Positions 11,405 through 23,523 are shown, numbered from the stretch's first letter. The stretch: 64,000 bases of DNA from Anadara kagoshimensis (GCA_021292105.1 CM037869.1:34289835-34353834); one strand, 5' to 3'. Numbers and translations are program-made. The notes: generated from the sequence alone by a model not told the origin.

Positions 11405-11690
11405 TCTGTTGGTTGAGTTGCGTTGAGTTGAGTAATGGTGTTTAACATCCTCGTCAAAAATATGTTCTTACATCGAGATGTCACCAGCTATAGGCGAAGA
11501 AGCAGAAATTTTGTTTGTGGGTTGTTATAATGGCATTATACAGCAGGGTTCTTTATCGTGCCACACCTACCGTGACACGGGACCTCCCCATCCGAATGAA
11601 CCGTGACTTTCAATTCGTATTCGTAATGCCGAGTGCTTGGCGAAAAAACAGTCACTTTCAAGTCTTGTGTCAGGTCTAGTCGGGGTTCGA
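11405..11690 (-). mobile_element. SINE S1, lacking tRNA head
   Basis: Minus-strand S1 body: CACCAGCTATAGGCGAAGAA, CGTGACACGGGACC, AATGCCGAGTGCTTGG, TTTCAAGTCTTG, ending GTCGGGGTTCGA where the next copy begins. Its 3' tail (TTAACATCCTCGTCAAAAAT) is kept at the left end. Confidence 0.75.
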
Positions 11691-11956
11691 GATGTCACTA
11701 GCTATAGGCGAAGAAATAGAAATTTTGTCTGTGCGTTGCGATGATGACATTATATAGCAGGGTTCTTTATCGTGCCACGCCTACCGTGACACGGGACCTC
11801 CCCATTCGAAAGGACCGTGACTTTCAATTCGTATTAGTAATGCCGAGTGCTTGGCTGAAAAACAGTCACTTTCAAGTTTTGGTTCAGACCTGGTCGGGGT
11901 TCGAACCTACGACCTCGCACTTACGGAGCACTTCACCAACTGAGCCACTGCAGTGG
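11691..11956 (-). mobile_element. SINE S1, with tRNA-like head
   Basis: Directly abuts the previous S1 copy in the same orientation. On the minus strand the head reads CACTGCAGTGGCTCAGTTGG (box A region) and GTAGGTTCGAACCCCG (box B). The body is about 90 percent alike to its neighbour by eye, so a local tandem duplication of the SINE is likely. The 88-codon frame at 11741-12007 is a shadow of the SINE. Confidence 0.8.
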
Positions 11957-12194
11957 TATACATGCAAGAACGACAAGAATAGCATAAGTGGTATATTTGA
12001 TAATTAGAATACAGAATTATATCGATAACATAGTATGGAATTCTGTATATATGAACCAATACAAGAGTCTCAAATCCATGTCGGTAGCACTTTTAAAAAT
12101 CTAACACATCAAATGCATATTCAGTCATAATTGTAACAATTCTGTAAAGAATTACAAAGTTTGGATCGCATAAATTGAGCGAGAAATTGCTCAA

Positions 12195-12425
12195 ACAACT
12201 TCGTGCATAGTGGAGCAGATAACAGAAAAATCGTTCAAATGGATGATGATACGAGTATCAAATTTGGCACAATCGATCTTCAAGGGCTACTGATCTAATC
12301 TACCCGATTGACCACTTTAAAATCCAAGATGGTGGCGATTTTTTCAAGATGGCCGTCAAAACAGTCGCCCGAATTTGATGTTTTCCTTAGAAGTATTTGT
12401 AGTTGTCCAATTAGCATGGCCAAAG
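12195..12425. repeat. Family G copy (partial)
   Basis: Reverse-oriented relative to 3030-3175: AAGGGCTACTGATC, TCTACCCGATTGACCA, AAAATCCAAGATGGTGGCGA, then AGTATTTGTAGTTGTCCAAT as in the inverted arms at 2.1 and 3.0 kb. Confidence 0.65.
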
Positions 12426-12469
12426 CGTGAAAGATGTCAGTTTGTTTGAAAATTGTCAGTGATTTTTTC

Positions 12470-12565
12470 GTACTAGAAAAGCTTCCTTCACCATCACAGA
12501 ACTGACCGCTTGATATAAGTGAAGGAATTTTGACTTGGGCGAAAAACTCAATAAGACCAATTAAC
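12470..12565 (+). mobile_element. SINE S2 tail fragment
   Basis: CTTCACCATCACAGAACTGA followed by CCGCTTGATATAAGTGAA matches the tail of S2 copies near 20730 and the array at 29.2-30.2 kb. The tRNA head is missing. Confidence 0.6.
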
Positions 12566-12925
12566 TCAGTGTTTATGTCGCTGGATTCAGAAACCTTCCT
12601 CTTTGCGAGCCCCGTTACAAAATATATTTTGATTTTATGATTATCGTATTATAATTTGTAAAATATATGTACAAAATCTGTTGCATATGTACAGGTGCTT
12701 CATTGATATAACAGTGTATTATATAAGATGAATCCATAGAGTCTTTGTTGTTATTTTTTCTTGCAATATGCATTTATTTTTATCGTGCTGTCATATTATA
12801 ATTTTTTTAATTTTCTGAAAGAAATATTCTATTATAAATTTTTGAATATTTCATTCAAGTTCATTCAATGTGTAAATACAATATAAATTCTGCTAAAGAA
12901 ATCATGCCCCGATTCACTTAAACCA
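12566..12925. other. Unassigned AT-rich stretch
   Basis: Nothing recognised. Confidence 0.5.
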
Positions 12926-13745
<820 letters not shown>

Positions 13746-13825
13746 GTTTGTCAATGGGCAGTCTATTCAGCTTTTGGCAGATTATGAATATATGAGGAAG
13801 CACGGTCATGTTTTATAAGCACAGT

Positions 13826-14143
13826 ACAGACCTGTCGAAAGTTTAACACTGAGCTATCGAACAGTCGAAGTTCCGCTACCGAGTGACCAAGATATGGACA
13901 GCTAGTTACTGAAGTGTTGACGTCAGGTATATAGCAGCTTCCAAAAAAAACTGTTGAGATGTAGCTAACGGAGAGCTGAGATGAGCTGTCAAAATTCGTT
14001 ACCTTAGTGTTAAACTTTTGACGGGACTGTATTGTAGATAGCAATTGCCAAAAACCTGTCTAGATCTATCTCACGGGGAGATGAGGTAAGCTGTCGAAAT
14101 TCGGTAGCTAGGTGTTAGACTTTCGACGGGTCTGTACTTTGGG
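13826..14143. mobile_element. Family A copy plus an adjoining partial copy
   Basis: First copy runs from CAGTACAGACCTGTCGAAAG (13827) to TTTTGACGGGACTGTATTG then TA (about 14037). Immediately after, 14041-14143 repeats the right part (GAGATGAGGTAAGCTGTCG, TTTCGACGGGTCTGTACT). Confidence 0.75.
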
Positions 14144-14194
14144 TTCAATTACCAACCCACTGTTACGTACTCGATCACCCTGTACCAATCACCT

Positions 14195-14710
14195 TATAAA
14201 TCGGTTAGTAATTAACATTTCCTGGTTATTAGGAATCGGTTCCGATAAACTATCTTTGCGACATTTATGTGAATTTTTAACAAATGAGTCAAAAATTGAA
14301 ACAATCGGTGGAGGGTAAAACTTGACATTAGCGGTCAATGGAGTTTGTTAACAGTAATTGTTATTTTCTGGTTTTGAAATTATTGATTCATTTTTCGGGA
14401 ATCGCTCCCGATAAACTATCTATGCGACATTTATGTGAATTTTTAACAAATGAGTAAAAAATCTCTTTAATTGAAACAATCGGTAGAGGGTAAAAATTCA
14501 ACAATACGGGTCGATGGAGTTTTTCAATGTAACGGTTAGTAATTAACATTTCCTGGTTGTTAAAAAATTGATTCATTTTTGGGGAATCGGTCCTGACAAA
14601 CTATCTATTCGACATTTATGTGCATTTTAAACAAATGAGTCAAATTAATTTAAATTTTAACAAACGGTAAAGGGTAAAACTTAACAAAAAAACGGTCAAT
14701 GGGGTTTTTG
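14195..14710. repeat. Tandem array, three units of about 165-185 bp
   Basis: Shared text in each unit: GGTTAGTAATTAACATTTCC, GAATCGGTTCCGATAAACTA, CGACATTTATGTGAATTTTT, AACAAATGAGT, GGTAGAGGGTAAAA, GGTCAATGGAGTTT. The block AAACTATCT recurs at about 14248, 14413 and 14599. Short frames on both strands in this interval come from the array. Confidence 0.8.
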
Positions 14711-16020
14711 AAAGAAGTGTTTTTGATACACAAAGGAGTCATTTCCGAAATATACGATCACTTTGAACTGAATTCTGTACAAAGCTTGATATTTTACAAA
14801 GTGATAATAAACTTCAATTAAAATATATTAAAATTATCGAAATACATATTTATATTGAAATAACATAAAAATTATAATAAATTGTAATTGAATTTTATAC
14901 AAAAAAAAAAAAAAGATTCATCCCTTTCTTCTTATGCCTGTCCTTAGTGAGTTCATAAATTGTCGAAAGTATTTAAAATAGGAAAGTTATGATTAAGTTC
15001 AAAAGTCAACATGAATAGAAAGGGTATCTTTTGATTTTTTGTTATAATAATAATTATTTTATTTTATTTTTTGATAAAGCACCCGGATATGTTTCTACCC
15101 TATTTCAGTCATCTTTTTATTTGTATCTTGTTCAATTTCAAGTGATTAAGATTAATTTCGGTGATAAGACGAGCGTCTTTTTATTTTATTTTTAAGAAAA
15201 GAAAAATTATTATTGTCAATTTCTTCTTTTGTAAAACTAGCGCATCAGTGCCCTAGTACATTGGTCACCGATATGATTTATAACAGTCAAATAATAAAAC
15301 GCATGTGCAGAGTCAAAAACTGACCACTGTGGCAGTAAATGAGATACGATATTTTTGTGTTTTTGCTAATTATTGTGGTTTTTTGGGGTAAACAGACATT
15401 TAAATAATTATCTTAAAAGCTTTGATTTTTGATAGATTGAAGATTCTTTTTGTAGACTTTTTATTTTATTTTTTTATCTGTCATCAGGCAAAGGTGGCTG
15501 GCGGCATTTTCTTATCTTGAAGATCCCAATAAGAAAACTACTTGTGGCAGATGATGCGAATCGACATAAATGCCAATTGCTTATTTATTTGTCCAATTAG
15601 TGTATTATTATTTTTTCTTTTTTATTATCGGCATTTTCAACATGTGAAATTAATTTAATTATATTTCTTTAATATATAAATGTACTTCTTCATAATATGA
15701 CGTCTATATATTATTTTTAATGTACTTCTATTGAAATTATACCATGGCATGGGGGAGGTTAAATGATTATTATTTTTTAATATCGTTTTATTGTCCCAGA
15801 CTTTATTACAGGGCTTACCCTGGTGCCAAGGTTGGGTGCCATGGGTTCACCAAATAACTGTTACAGATGAAAGGCCACAATTTTTGTTGTGAAATTCCGA
15901 AAACCAAACTATCACTGTTTATGTTGAGGCTTTGTTGAAAGTTATATTTTTAAAAACAAGACGATTAATGAGATATTTAAGAAAGTTAAGAATTTAAATT
16001 GTGATGGTTCTGTATTACAT

Positions 16021-16021
<1 letters not shown>
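14711..16021. other. AT-rich stretch without recognised features
   Basis: Very AT-rich with poly(A) near 14901-14914. No frames, RNA genes or shared repeats recognised. Confidence 0.5.

Positions 16022-16053
<32 letters not shown>
16022..16053. repeat. (GT)n microsatellite
   Basis: About 15-16 uninterrupted GT units. Confidence 0.95.
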
Positions 16054-16057
<4 letters not shown>

Positions 16058-16542
16058 ATCAAAATTATTCTATTTTACACATATTTTTCATATAAAATTC
16101 AAAATATCATAATTTGTCACAATGTAATAAATGTGCCTTAGTTTAAACTATATTTTAGTCACAAAATACAATGATACAAAACAAATATACATAGTGAAAA
16201 GGATTCGAGAACAAGACCAAGGTCTTATATAAACTCGTCTCCACTCGCCTGTCATTTCAGCTCTTTATTAAGTATTATTTTCATTTTTTTAAAATGTATT
16301 ACGAAATACTGTTTGTCATTCACAATTTTATATATGATGTAGTTTTATCATGTGTGCATAGTTCATCCCATATAATCATGTAAGCGAGAAGGCATTCAAG
16401 TGGGCGGTGCTTTTTCACACTATGTGACGATTGAGGGCGGAGTTAAGAGGGCGGAGCTATGTAACACATCGATATGCTCAAATCAGCTGATAACGATGTA
16501 AAAGAATGTTGTGTTTCATGCCGTGTGAGATACTTCAATACC

Positions 16543-16870
16543 AGACCCCAGTTTCACAATCGCAATAATTTCTTAATGATTTTTCTCGACTTAAATATGA
16601 CACATGTGATACTTTAACAATTCTGTTAACTTTTAAGATATCAAGGAATTTTGCTTTCATTTTGAAGATCAGTCTAACCTTATTACAGCTATATTTTAAT
16701 TTTTGTCGATTTTATTACGTGTAGTACCATAAATTGATGCCAAATTACCAGTTTTGTCAAAAGTAAATGCAGATGCCGAAAGCTTGATGGAATCTTTAAA
16801 ATTTCACGTCTATATTTTAATTTTGTCGAATTTTTTTATTTTTATACCATAAAATGTTGATAAAATTTAC
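16543..16870. repeat. Family E left end followed by a diverged duplication
   Basis: ACCCCAGTTTCACAATCGCA at about 16545 matches the family E end and TTTAAGATATCAAGGAATTT its interior; the right end is missing. Then TATATTTTAATTTTTGTCGA (about 16689) recurs diverged at about 16811, both followed by an ACCATAAA block. Confidence 0.5.
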
Positions 16871-17815
16871 CTGAATTTAGTTTCAGGAATGATTATCAAG
16901 TCAAGTTATTTGCTAAAATATGACTATAACCCGATTTTTCTATGGCGCCTATCTATCAAAACCATAAAATAGTCCCTACGTTTGTAAAATGTTAACGAAA
17001 GGGTGCATGGTTTTACACAAAATCAGTATTTTTCTGTCCTCTTCTTTGTACTCCTTTTTCTCTTTATATCTGACTAGAGCTTGTGGAGCGGCGTTTTAAG
17101 CCTTGTTCAAAAATTTCAATCAGATAAAAAAATTAAACATGGGCACCATAGATTGACCGATCGGCGTTGCACATTTGGGCGATAGCATAGGACAAAAGAG
17201 CGAGAAAAAACACGTTTGAGGGACGAAGTAATGGACATTTGAGCGACAAAATTTTAACATTTTAACCTCTTTCTGTAGCCAGACTAAAGTCTATTGATAA
17301 AGTTTTCCAAATTAAAATTTATAAAATCCATTAAAAATTTATCACTACATTAAAAAAACTGTGTTAAAAACTTTGTAACATTTACAGGATAAAGCTTAAA
17401 GTAAAAAGTAGTATGTTTTAGAAAAGCACAAAACATGAATTCTATAAGTCCTACGCCCTGACCGACATACCTTGTACCTGTCTAGGTAACTGGTGCCCGT
17501 CTAGAAAGACAAAGATGAGCTAAACCTTGTCTAATTATTTATACAGGAAACAATTCCGGAGACCAATTATATTCAGAGAAGACAGGTTCCCCATTCGGGA
17601 TTATTTATATATACCTCCAACGCTGAAAAGTTCTTTACAAATTATCTATAGTGTTACTTACAATAGGAAAATATAACAAACGTACAAAATAACTCTTCAT
17701 ATTAACATTTTGTTTTTATAAAGGCTTGACTATCTATTTAGTAAATTAACAGAGTCGTACGTAATATTATTGTTAAACCAGACATGTTTTGAAACTATTT
17801 GTGTAAGGCAACAAG
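16871..17815. other. Unassigned AT-rich stretch
   Basis: No coding or shared repeat recognised. Confidence 0.5.
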
Positions 17816-17817
17816 CA

Positions 17818-18150
17818 AGCACAATCATGCCGGTCCATGTTCAAAACAAACCCCGAAAGCAAATTAAAATGTGAACTTTCACAGGGCAAGTGATATGCTT
17901 CGGAAAGGTAAGCGAAAACATTTAATTCAATTCAGTTAGATAATCCATGTCCGATTGTCACAATCAAGAAGCAAAGTAAAAACTTTGAAACTGACAAGTT
18001 AGGTTAAGCACGTGAACTTCCTCCAGGGAAGTGAGGCCGGTTACTCCGGAAAGGTAAGCAGCACCAGTTTAGCTAGCTGCACCCGCTACATTTTAAATAA
18101 AAATTGAGAATGAAAGGAACATGAAACTACGGGGCGTCAAACATCTAATA
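17818..18150 (-). mobile_element. Two family C copies, one truncated and one long
   Basis: 17826-17930 is a degraded piece (GGTCCATGTTCAAAAC, TGCTTCGGAAAGGTAAG). 17941-18150 is a longer copy (ATCCATGTCCGATTGTCACA, AAGCACGTGAACTTCC, GTTACTCCGGAAAGGTAAGC, GTTTAGCTAGCTGCACCCGC, GGCGTCAAACAT). Both read on the minus strand, head to tail. Confidence 0.8.
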
Positions 18151-18657
18151 CACCACGAAGTTAATTTAAGTTGAGTTGGGTAAATTTTTCTGCAATAGTT
18201 ATATGTTTAAAGCATTGCTTACTCTAAAGTTTTTTGGCAGTTTATCTGCTATGGCAGTTGCATCAAGTTGATTATCACATGTGGTGAGTTTTATAAAGCT
18301 ACAATTAACAGGTTTAAAAAACTATTTCTAGTTGTCTCATTGAACTCTTTTTCTACAGAGGCGTCTTAAGCATGAGCTGAGACATAGGTGTCGAATTTGA
18401 AACAATTTTGGTGTTGAGCTTTTGACAGCTTTAGTGTGGAAAGAAGATAGAGAGGACTGAAAAGTATGCAAGGAACATATCATAACGGTCTTGGTACGAA
18501 CCAGGAGTGATATGGATAGTTTTCAATACAACTAATAATTAGCGTAAATTCTTTAGTACCCGGAATGAATTGTGTTAAAGGTGTATACCACCGACATCAA
18601 TATTCATGGTATTTATCCCAGTGTTTTATCTCGGGTTTACCAATAAATCACATACGG
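18151..18657. other. Unassigned stretch
   Basis: Nothing recognised. Confidence 0.5.
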
Positions 18658-19103
18658 TACAGGCCTGTTGAAAGTTTAACACTCAGCTAACGAACCGAAA
18701 AAAAAAAAGGTAGGATAGTCCGATACAGAATGGCCAAGATAGGTCGGATAGCTAGTGACAGAAAAGCTATCAAGAAATAGATGGTTGGTTGGTTGGTTGA
18801 ATGTTGCTTAACGTCGCATCAGCAATTTTTCAGCTATTCGCGACGAGAACTATTTTATTGAATCTCTATGGATTAATCTATCAACAATTTTGTGTATGCA
18901 TGTGCAGTACGAGTGTGTTGTATGGTCTGCCTTGAACTCACAGCGGTAAGAGACCTTGGATTTGAAAACTGACATCTTGTCCATTAGGCCACCGCGGCCT
19001 CTCATCAGCTGCCAAGATATAGCGAACGGTGTGCCCGGACAAGCTGCCGATTCTTCATTAATTTGTTAGCCAAATGCTAAACTTTCGACAAGTCTGTACT
19101 GTA
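18658..19103. mobile_element. Family A copy interrupted by a SINE
   Basis: Left end CGGTACAGGCCTGTTGAAAG preceded by TA, right end CGACAAGTCTGTACTG followed by TA. About 225 bp of SINE S3 sits in the middle (18781-19003); without it the A element has the usual length of about 220 bp. Confidence 0.8.
18781..19003 (-). mobile_element. SINE S3 inserted in family A
   Basis: On the minus strand the head reads GAGGCCGCGGTGGCCTAATG (box A-like) and TTCAAATCCAAGGTCT (eroded box B). The tail ends in TTAAGCAACATTCAACC followed by (AACC)n, a short tetranucleotide tail. Only one copy is seen here. Confidence 0.65.
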
Positions 19104-19621
19104 GGTATTTACTGCCACCTATAAAAGAAAAAATAGAAATAAAAATTATTTTCTCAAATCCATTTGACTCCGTAAACCACCACGTGTATGTAGCTAAAAT
19201 TGTTGTCCTTTTGTTACCAGTTCATTTTCTTCGATAAAGATATTGTTTGGAGAAGAATGGGACTCACAAAGGACAACAATGAAGGCGTTAAAGCCGAAAC
19301 AGTTTAATTTTCATCAAAGTTGGTTTGTGTTTATCCTGATTAATAGAGCTATTTAGATTTTTAATAGGTACACTATCGCGAGGTTGTACTGGTAAAAATC
19401 ACATTATACTTTCCTATTGTCCACTTTACACTCGGTTGACTGACCCATAAATTAGCAACTGTTATCATAACAATAAAATTATTTTAAAAAGAATCTAGTT
19501 TTACGATGGACTATTTTAAACAATAAACCAGATAAACATTATCGTCTGATTACTTCCAGTCCGGAACTTTTGTCCCGGAGAATAAACTTTTGTCCGGGAG
19601 AATAAACTCTGAGCCAATTCA
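19104..19621. other. Unassigned stretch with a small hairpin
   Basis: ATTGTTGTCCTTT (about 19199) and AAAGGACAACAAT (about 19269) form an inverted pair. Nothing else recognised. Confidence 0.5.
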
Positions 19622-19852
19622 AAGTACAGACCTGTCGAACGTTTAAAATTAAGTTAACGAATTATTGGGAAATCGGCACACCACCGCGTTAAAAACATCT
19701 CGACAGCTCCTATGGAAGTTGCTATTTACTAGCGTCTCTCTGCAGCTTTTCTGAACTTCTAGCTATTTTTTCTGCCACTCAGCAACCGAATTTCGACTCC
19801 TTTTCCGTTAGCTCGATGTTAAACTTTCGACAGGTCTGTACTGTACATACAA
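19622..19852. mobile_element. Family A, complete copy
   Basis: AGTACAGACCTGTCGAACG at the left and CGACAGGTCTGTACTGTAC at the right. About 230 bp with the typical interior (CTCGACAGCTCC, CTTCTAGCTATTTTTT, GCCACTCAGCAACCGAATTT). A clean reference copy of the family, non-coding. Confidence 0.8.
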
Positions 19853-20565
19853 CCACGGTGAATCAGTTTTTGTTTATTTGAAATTTAAATATTGATCAGG
19901 AGATTTGAAAATATACAAAGATAAATAAACAACAGGTTTTGTTGAAATTCACCATAAAATAACAAAGATTAAACTTTTCATTATCAAAAGAAAAACATTA
20001 TTTTTATATCTTGTTCGTTTCTTTATTATGGTCTAGAATTTCAGGAAAACAATGTGGAGATAGTGTTTCCATTTTAATTTTAATGTCGGAATGTAAAGCG
20101 ATACCAGTTTCACTCGGCAAAACCTATGTTGGATTGGTGAGATAATGAAAATATAGAAAACTTCACGTACAAACGTACATACATGCTTTTTTTCTATACC
20201 TGTCGAAACCGTCACAATCGCGAATAATGGGTACTTTGATTTTAGATATTACAACTTTGGAATTACAAAAGGGAATAGTGAAACATGCCACAAGAACAAG
20301 AGCAAAAATATTTTGACAACATTGGCTCTTAAATGACCGAAAAACAATTTAGCGATGTTTTTCGACGGTATTTTTAATTTGTTTTGTTGAAAGCTATCTA
20401 TGTAGATAATAAAGGACAGAAAGTTTCAGATTATTTATAACTGTGTTGCTGGAGCAGGAAGTACCAAAGAACAAATTTAATAATCCACATAGATTTAATA
20501 TTTCCTGTTTTATTGAAATTGTTCAACCGATCGCCTTGAAATTTCAATACACACAACCAGATACC
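19853..20565. other. Unassigned AT-rich stretch
   Basis: Nothing recognised. The 100-codon minus frame 20431-20733 overlaps the SINE that follows and is not supported. Confidence 0.5.
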
Positions 20566-20569
20566 CACA

Positions 20570-20830
20570 AGTCGTGTAAGGGGCTGCTTTGGTGGCCAAG
20601 TGGTCGAAAGCACTTGGCATGAGACTCGCATCACCCCTCGCTGCCTAGATTTGCATCTCACTCGGGTAGGTCGTTGCTTGTGAATTTTTGTCAATTTCTT
20701 TGCCGAAGAGGTCAGTGTTTTTTCAGGCAACAAATTTTTTCATTATCACAGAACTAACCGCCTCAAAATAAGCTTAACACTCATGACAGGATAAAACACC
20801 ATTACTCGAATCCACTTAACTTCTTGCCAA
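20570..20830 (+). mobile_element. SINE S2 with tRNA-like head
   Basis: Head: GGTGGCCAAGTGGTCGAAAG (box A of a Ser/Leu-type tRNA) and an eroded box B (TTTGCATCTCACTC). Tail: CATTATCACAGAACTAACCG and AATAAGCTTAACACTCATGA, a tail type common in molluscan SINEs. Confidence 0.7.
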
Positions 20831-21092
20831 ACTAGAAAACAGCGAAGGATAAAATGACTTCAAGGGAGAAAGGGAGATAACCAAGCAAAATTATTAAAAC
20901 ATTTAAAAATCATACCGTGATATAAAACTTGCATGTCTAAATACATAACATAAGGTGTATAATGTTTAAAAGTGTAATTTAAATAATAAGAATTAAATAA
21001 CTGATAAATACAATGTTTGTTTTAAAATGCAACAAAATGTGAAGAGACCATGAGTGTGAATAACGATACATCTATAGAGTATCAGCAAGCAA

Positions 21093-21881
21093 CAATGACC
21101 TGTCAGCTTGATATTTTATTAGGAATACTCATATCTAGGAGAATTCGCATTTTTATACATGAATCGTGTTCGTGTTTAATGTTTCTCGCTATGTGAACGA
21201 AATAAACACGTGTGATCCGTATATTTAACCATTGAACTGTCTAAAAATGGCGTTTATAGTGCTATCTATATAACTTCCATTGCTGTGCAATGCAAACTGA
21301 AATAACACGCGCTAGCGCGTTATGATAAGTTTGTTTTGCGCGGCATTGGAACGCCAATCTAGACAGTTCAATGGTTATATTTACATTTCTCATTTTAAAA
21401 AAATCTTATTTTGGTTTTTAAATACTGAAATTACTTTAAAACACTGTCGTGTACGACATGTATTTCCAATAATTGGAACAGCCAATCTATGACGTCACGC
21501 ATATAGGCAAAAACAAGAAAGGAGTGGCGTCATTTTAGCAAATGTAATTCAGTCCTATAAACGCATACCAAAACAAGCACTTTATTGGACACCACAGGGA
21601 AAACGAAAGTCAGGAAGACCAAAACAAACTGGAAGACCTTGGTCTATCCTGCTGGCGGGCACAAAAAATGGCAAAGGACAGGATGAAGTGGAAGCAACTG
21701 GTTGTGGCCTTATGTCCCACAAGGGACGAAGAGGGTAGGTAGGTAGGTAGTTACATTTGATCTCAAACTTAGTTTCATATTATAAAACAATACAATTGCA
21801 AATTTATATAAACAAATATTAATTCATAATACATGTAAATATTTTACAAATAAAATCAAAGGTCAAGCTGACAGGTCAATG
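21093..21881. mobile_element. Family H element, full length, carrying a LINE insertion
   Basis: Ends are 19-bp inverted repeats with one mismatch: CAATGACCTGTCAGCTTGA at 21093 and TCAAGCTGACAGGTCAATG ending 21881. The interior includes a fold-back pair (AACCATTGAACTGTCTA / CTAGACAGTTCAATGGTT) and GACGTCAC motifs. A LINE 3' end (21566-21752) interrupts it; without that it would be about 600 bp, close to the 538-bp copy at 57973. It looks like a non-autonomous DNA transposon; no transposase frame is seen. Confidence 0.75.
21566..21752 (+). pseudogene. LINE 3' end inserted in family H
   Basis: Frame from CGC ATA CCA gives RIPKQALYWTPQGKRKSGRP then KQTG, the conserved LINE C-terminal segment also seen at 1672-1945. 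It ends in a GGTA tetranucleotide tail (21733-21752), consistent with a 5'-truncated LINE insertion. Confidence 0.75.
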
Positions 21882-22055
21882 TTGTGTGCCCGTTTAGATT
21901 ACAAAGAGTAATAATTATTTGCTCTTTGTTGTTTTTGTGTGTTTTTATTGCGTGTGTTGTTTAAAACTACTGAATGGATAATAAAACATAAATGAAGCCA
22001 TTATTTCAGAACCATGACGATGTAATTCATACGTGCTACTTTACATTGTTATACA

Positions 22056-22157
22056 GTACAGACCCGTCGAAAGTTTAACACTTGGCTAAAAATATTATTG
22101 CCCAATCGGGCATCTCATCGATATCTCACCCTTAATTATCTTTATTTTGAAACATAC

Positions 22158-22216
<59 letters not shown>

Positions 22217-22505
22217 CTTTTTGGCCACTGGCTATCAATATTTCGTGCACTCGACTGGCGTGCTTAGACCTTTTTAGTTTAAACAATATTTTATTTAAAA
22301 ATCAAAATTAATGAATAACGTTATGGAACAATTTTTACAAATCAGGATCCTGGAACAAGAGTAAAACTCTTATATCAACCAGTTTCCTGTGCATCTATGA
22401 TATTACAATTTATACAACGTGGCATTAAATACATACAGTTAAGTAAAGCATTCAGTAGAACATTTAATAGTTCAGTGTTAAATTTTCGACAGGTCTGTAC
22501 TATAG
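22056..22505. mobile_element. Family A, long diverged copy with (CT)n expansion
   Basis: Left end CAGTACAGACCCGTCGAAAG preceded by TA; right end CGACAGGTCTGTACTA followed by TA. The middle holds an uninterrupted CT tract and about 200 bp of extra sequence (22270-22460) foreign to other A copies. The minus 63-codon frame 22095-22286 is a CT-tract artefact. Confidence 0.7.
22163..22212. repeat. (CT)n microsatellite
   Basis: About 25 CT units within the family A copy. Confidence 0.95.
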
Positions 22506-23262
22506 ATGATGAAAAATTAATCTGTTTTTTCACAAAGATATATAGTAATTCAAGAGAATTAACTTGAGGTATAAATTGGTTTTAAACACGAAATCTGAAG
22601 TTAAACACCCAATTATTATGCCTTTGTTTTCTCAACTGTTATTAATAAAATATCACTTTTAAAATTGATATATCGGAATTCTTTATACGTTGGTTGTAAC
22701 ATAAGTTGGGTGGTTGGGATATCCTTCAATAGTACTATGACCACACCACTTAATATGTGTTCTAATATCTGTGACTTTTCTTGCTCTATCTTGTTTGGCT
22801 GTTTTTGTTGACTTGTACGAGTATGTGGTGTTTTTGGTTACGTTAGTTGTTTCCAAATGCGCGTTTTAGTTTGTTTTTTTTTTTTTAACTCAGAACGTTC
22901 TGAAAATGCTTGATTGGTCAAAATAAAGAAACTAAAAATAATATTAAAAACTAAACAATTGTTATCCAGATTGATTGCCATTATCTATTTAGTTAGTCAT
23001 TGTGAAATATCTAATACACATAAGTATATCGTAATTCTAGAGAATTGGGGTATAAATTGGTTTTAAACACGAAATCTGAAGTTAAACACCCAATTATTAT
23101 GCCTTTGTTTTCTCAGCTGTTATTAATAAAATATCACTTTTAAAATGAATATATCGGAATTCTGTATACATTATTTGTAACATAAGTGTGGTGGTTAGTA
23201 GAACTAGTAGTACGAATGTACAATAACTTCACCATTGTGCATTGATTTTCTTTAAATTCTTT

Positions 23263-23523
23263 AATTACATATTATACCATTCTTAATTTTACAGCACTAG
23301 ACGGCCGTTTCGGAATACAATTCCTCATCAGTAGTGCTTGGACCAAAATTATGAAACCAAAATTGTTTTCAAGATATTGAAAAGATTACCACAAGAACCA
23401 AAATATATTTTACCAAATTTAGCTAATGAAATACTTTGCATGAGGGAGTATATGTATATATACCTTAGTTTTTGAGAAATTTCAAATTTTAACTAGCAGC
23501 AAATTTAGACATTGTTTTATCAT
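23263..23523 (-). mobile_element. Family D hammerhead element (D2)
   Basis: On the minus strand it reads from a GCAAATTTAGACAAT-like start, through AAGTATTTCATTAGCTAAAT and the hammerhead at 23293-23338, to the TAAAATTAAG...GGTATAATATG end. About 260 bp, no coding. It keeps the best hammerhead of the window. Confidence 0.8.
23293..23338 (-). ncRNA. Type I hammerhead ribozyme, consensus-complete
   Basis: Read 5' to 3' on the minus strand the 46 nt are: stem I AGCACTA; core CTGATGA; stem II GGAAT-TGT-ATTCC; core GAAA; short stem III within CGGCCGTC; stem I return TAGTGCT. AGCACTA and TAGTGCT are exact reverse complements. Outside them AATTTT and AAAATT can pair to extend stem I beyond an internal loop, as in natural type I hammerheads. 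Predicted cleavage follows GTC. Stem III is only about 3 bp with a 2-nt loop, a trait of metazoan retrozyme and Penelope hammerheads that are thought to work best as dimers. Activity is an inference. Confidence 0.9.

Noticed and set aside
22540-23190. Pair of near-identical direct repeats as LTRs of a small element
   Set aside because: No TG...CA borders, primer site or polypurine tract, and similarity resumes beyond the repeats, which fits a tandem duplication better.
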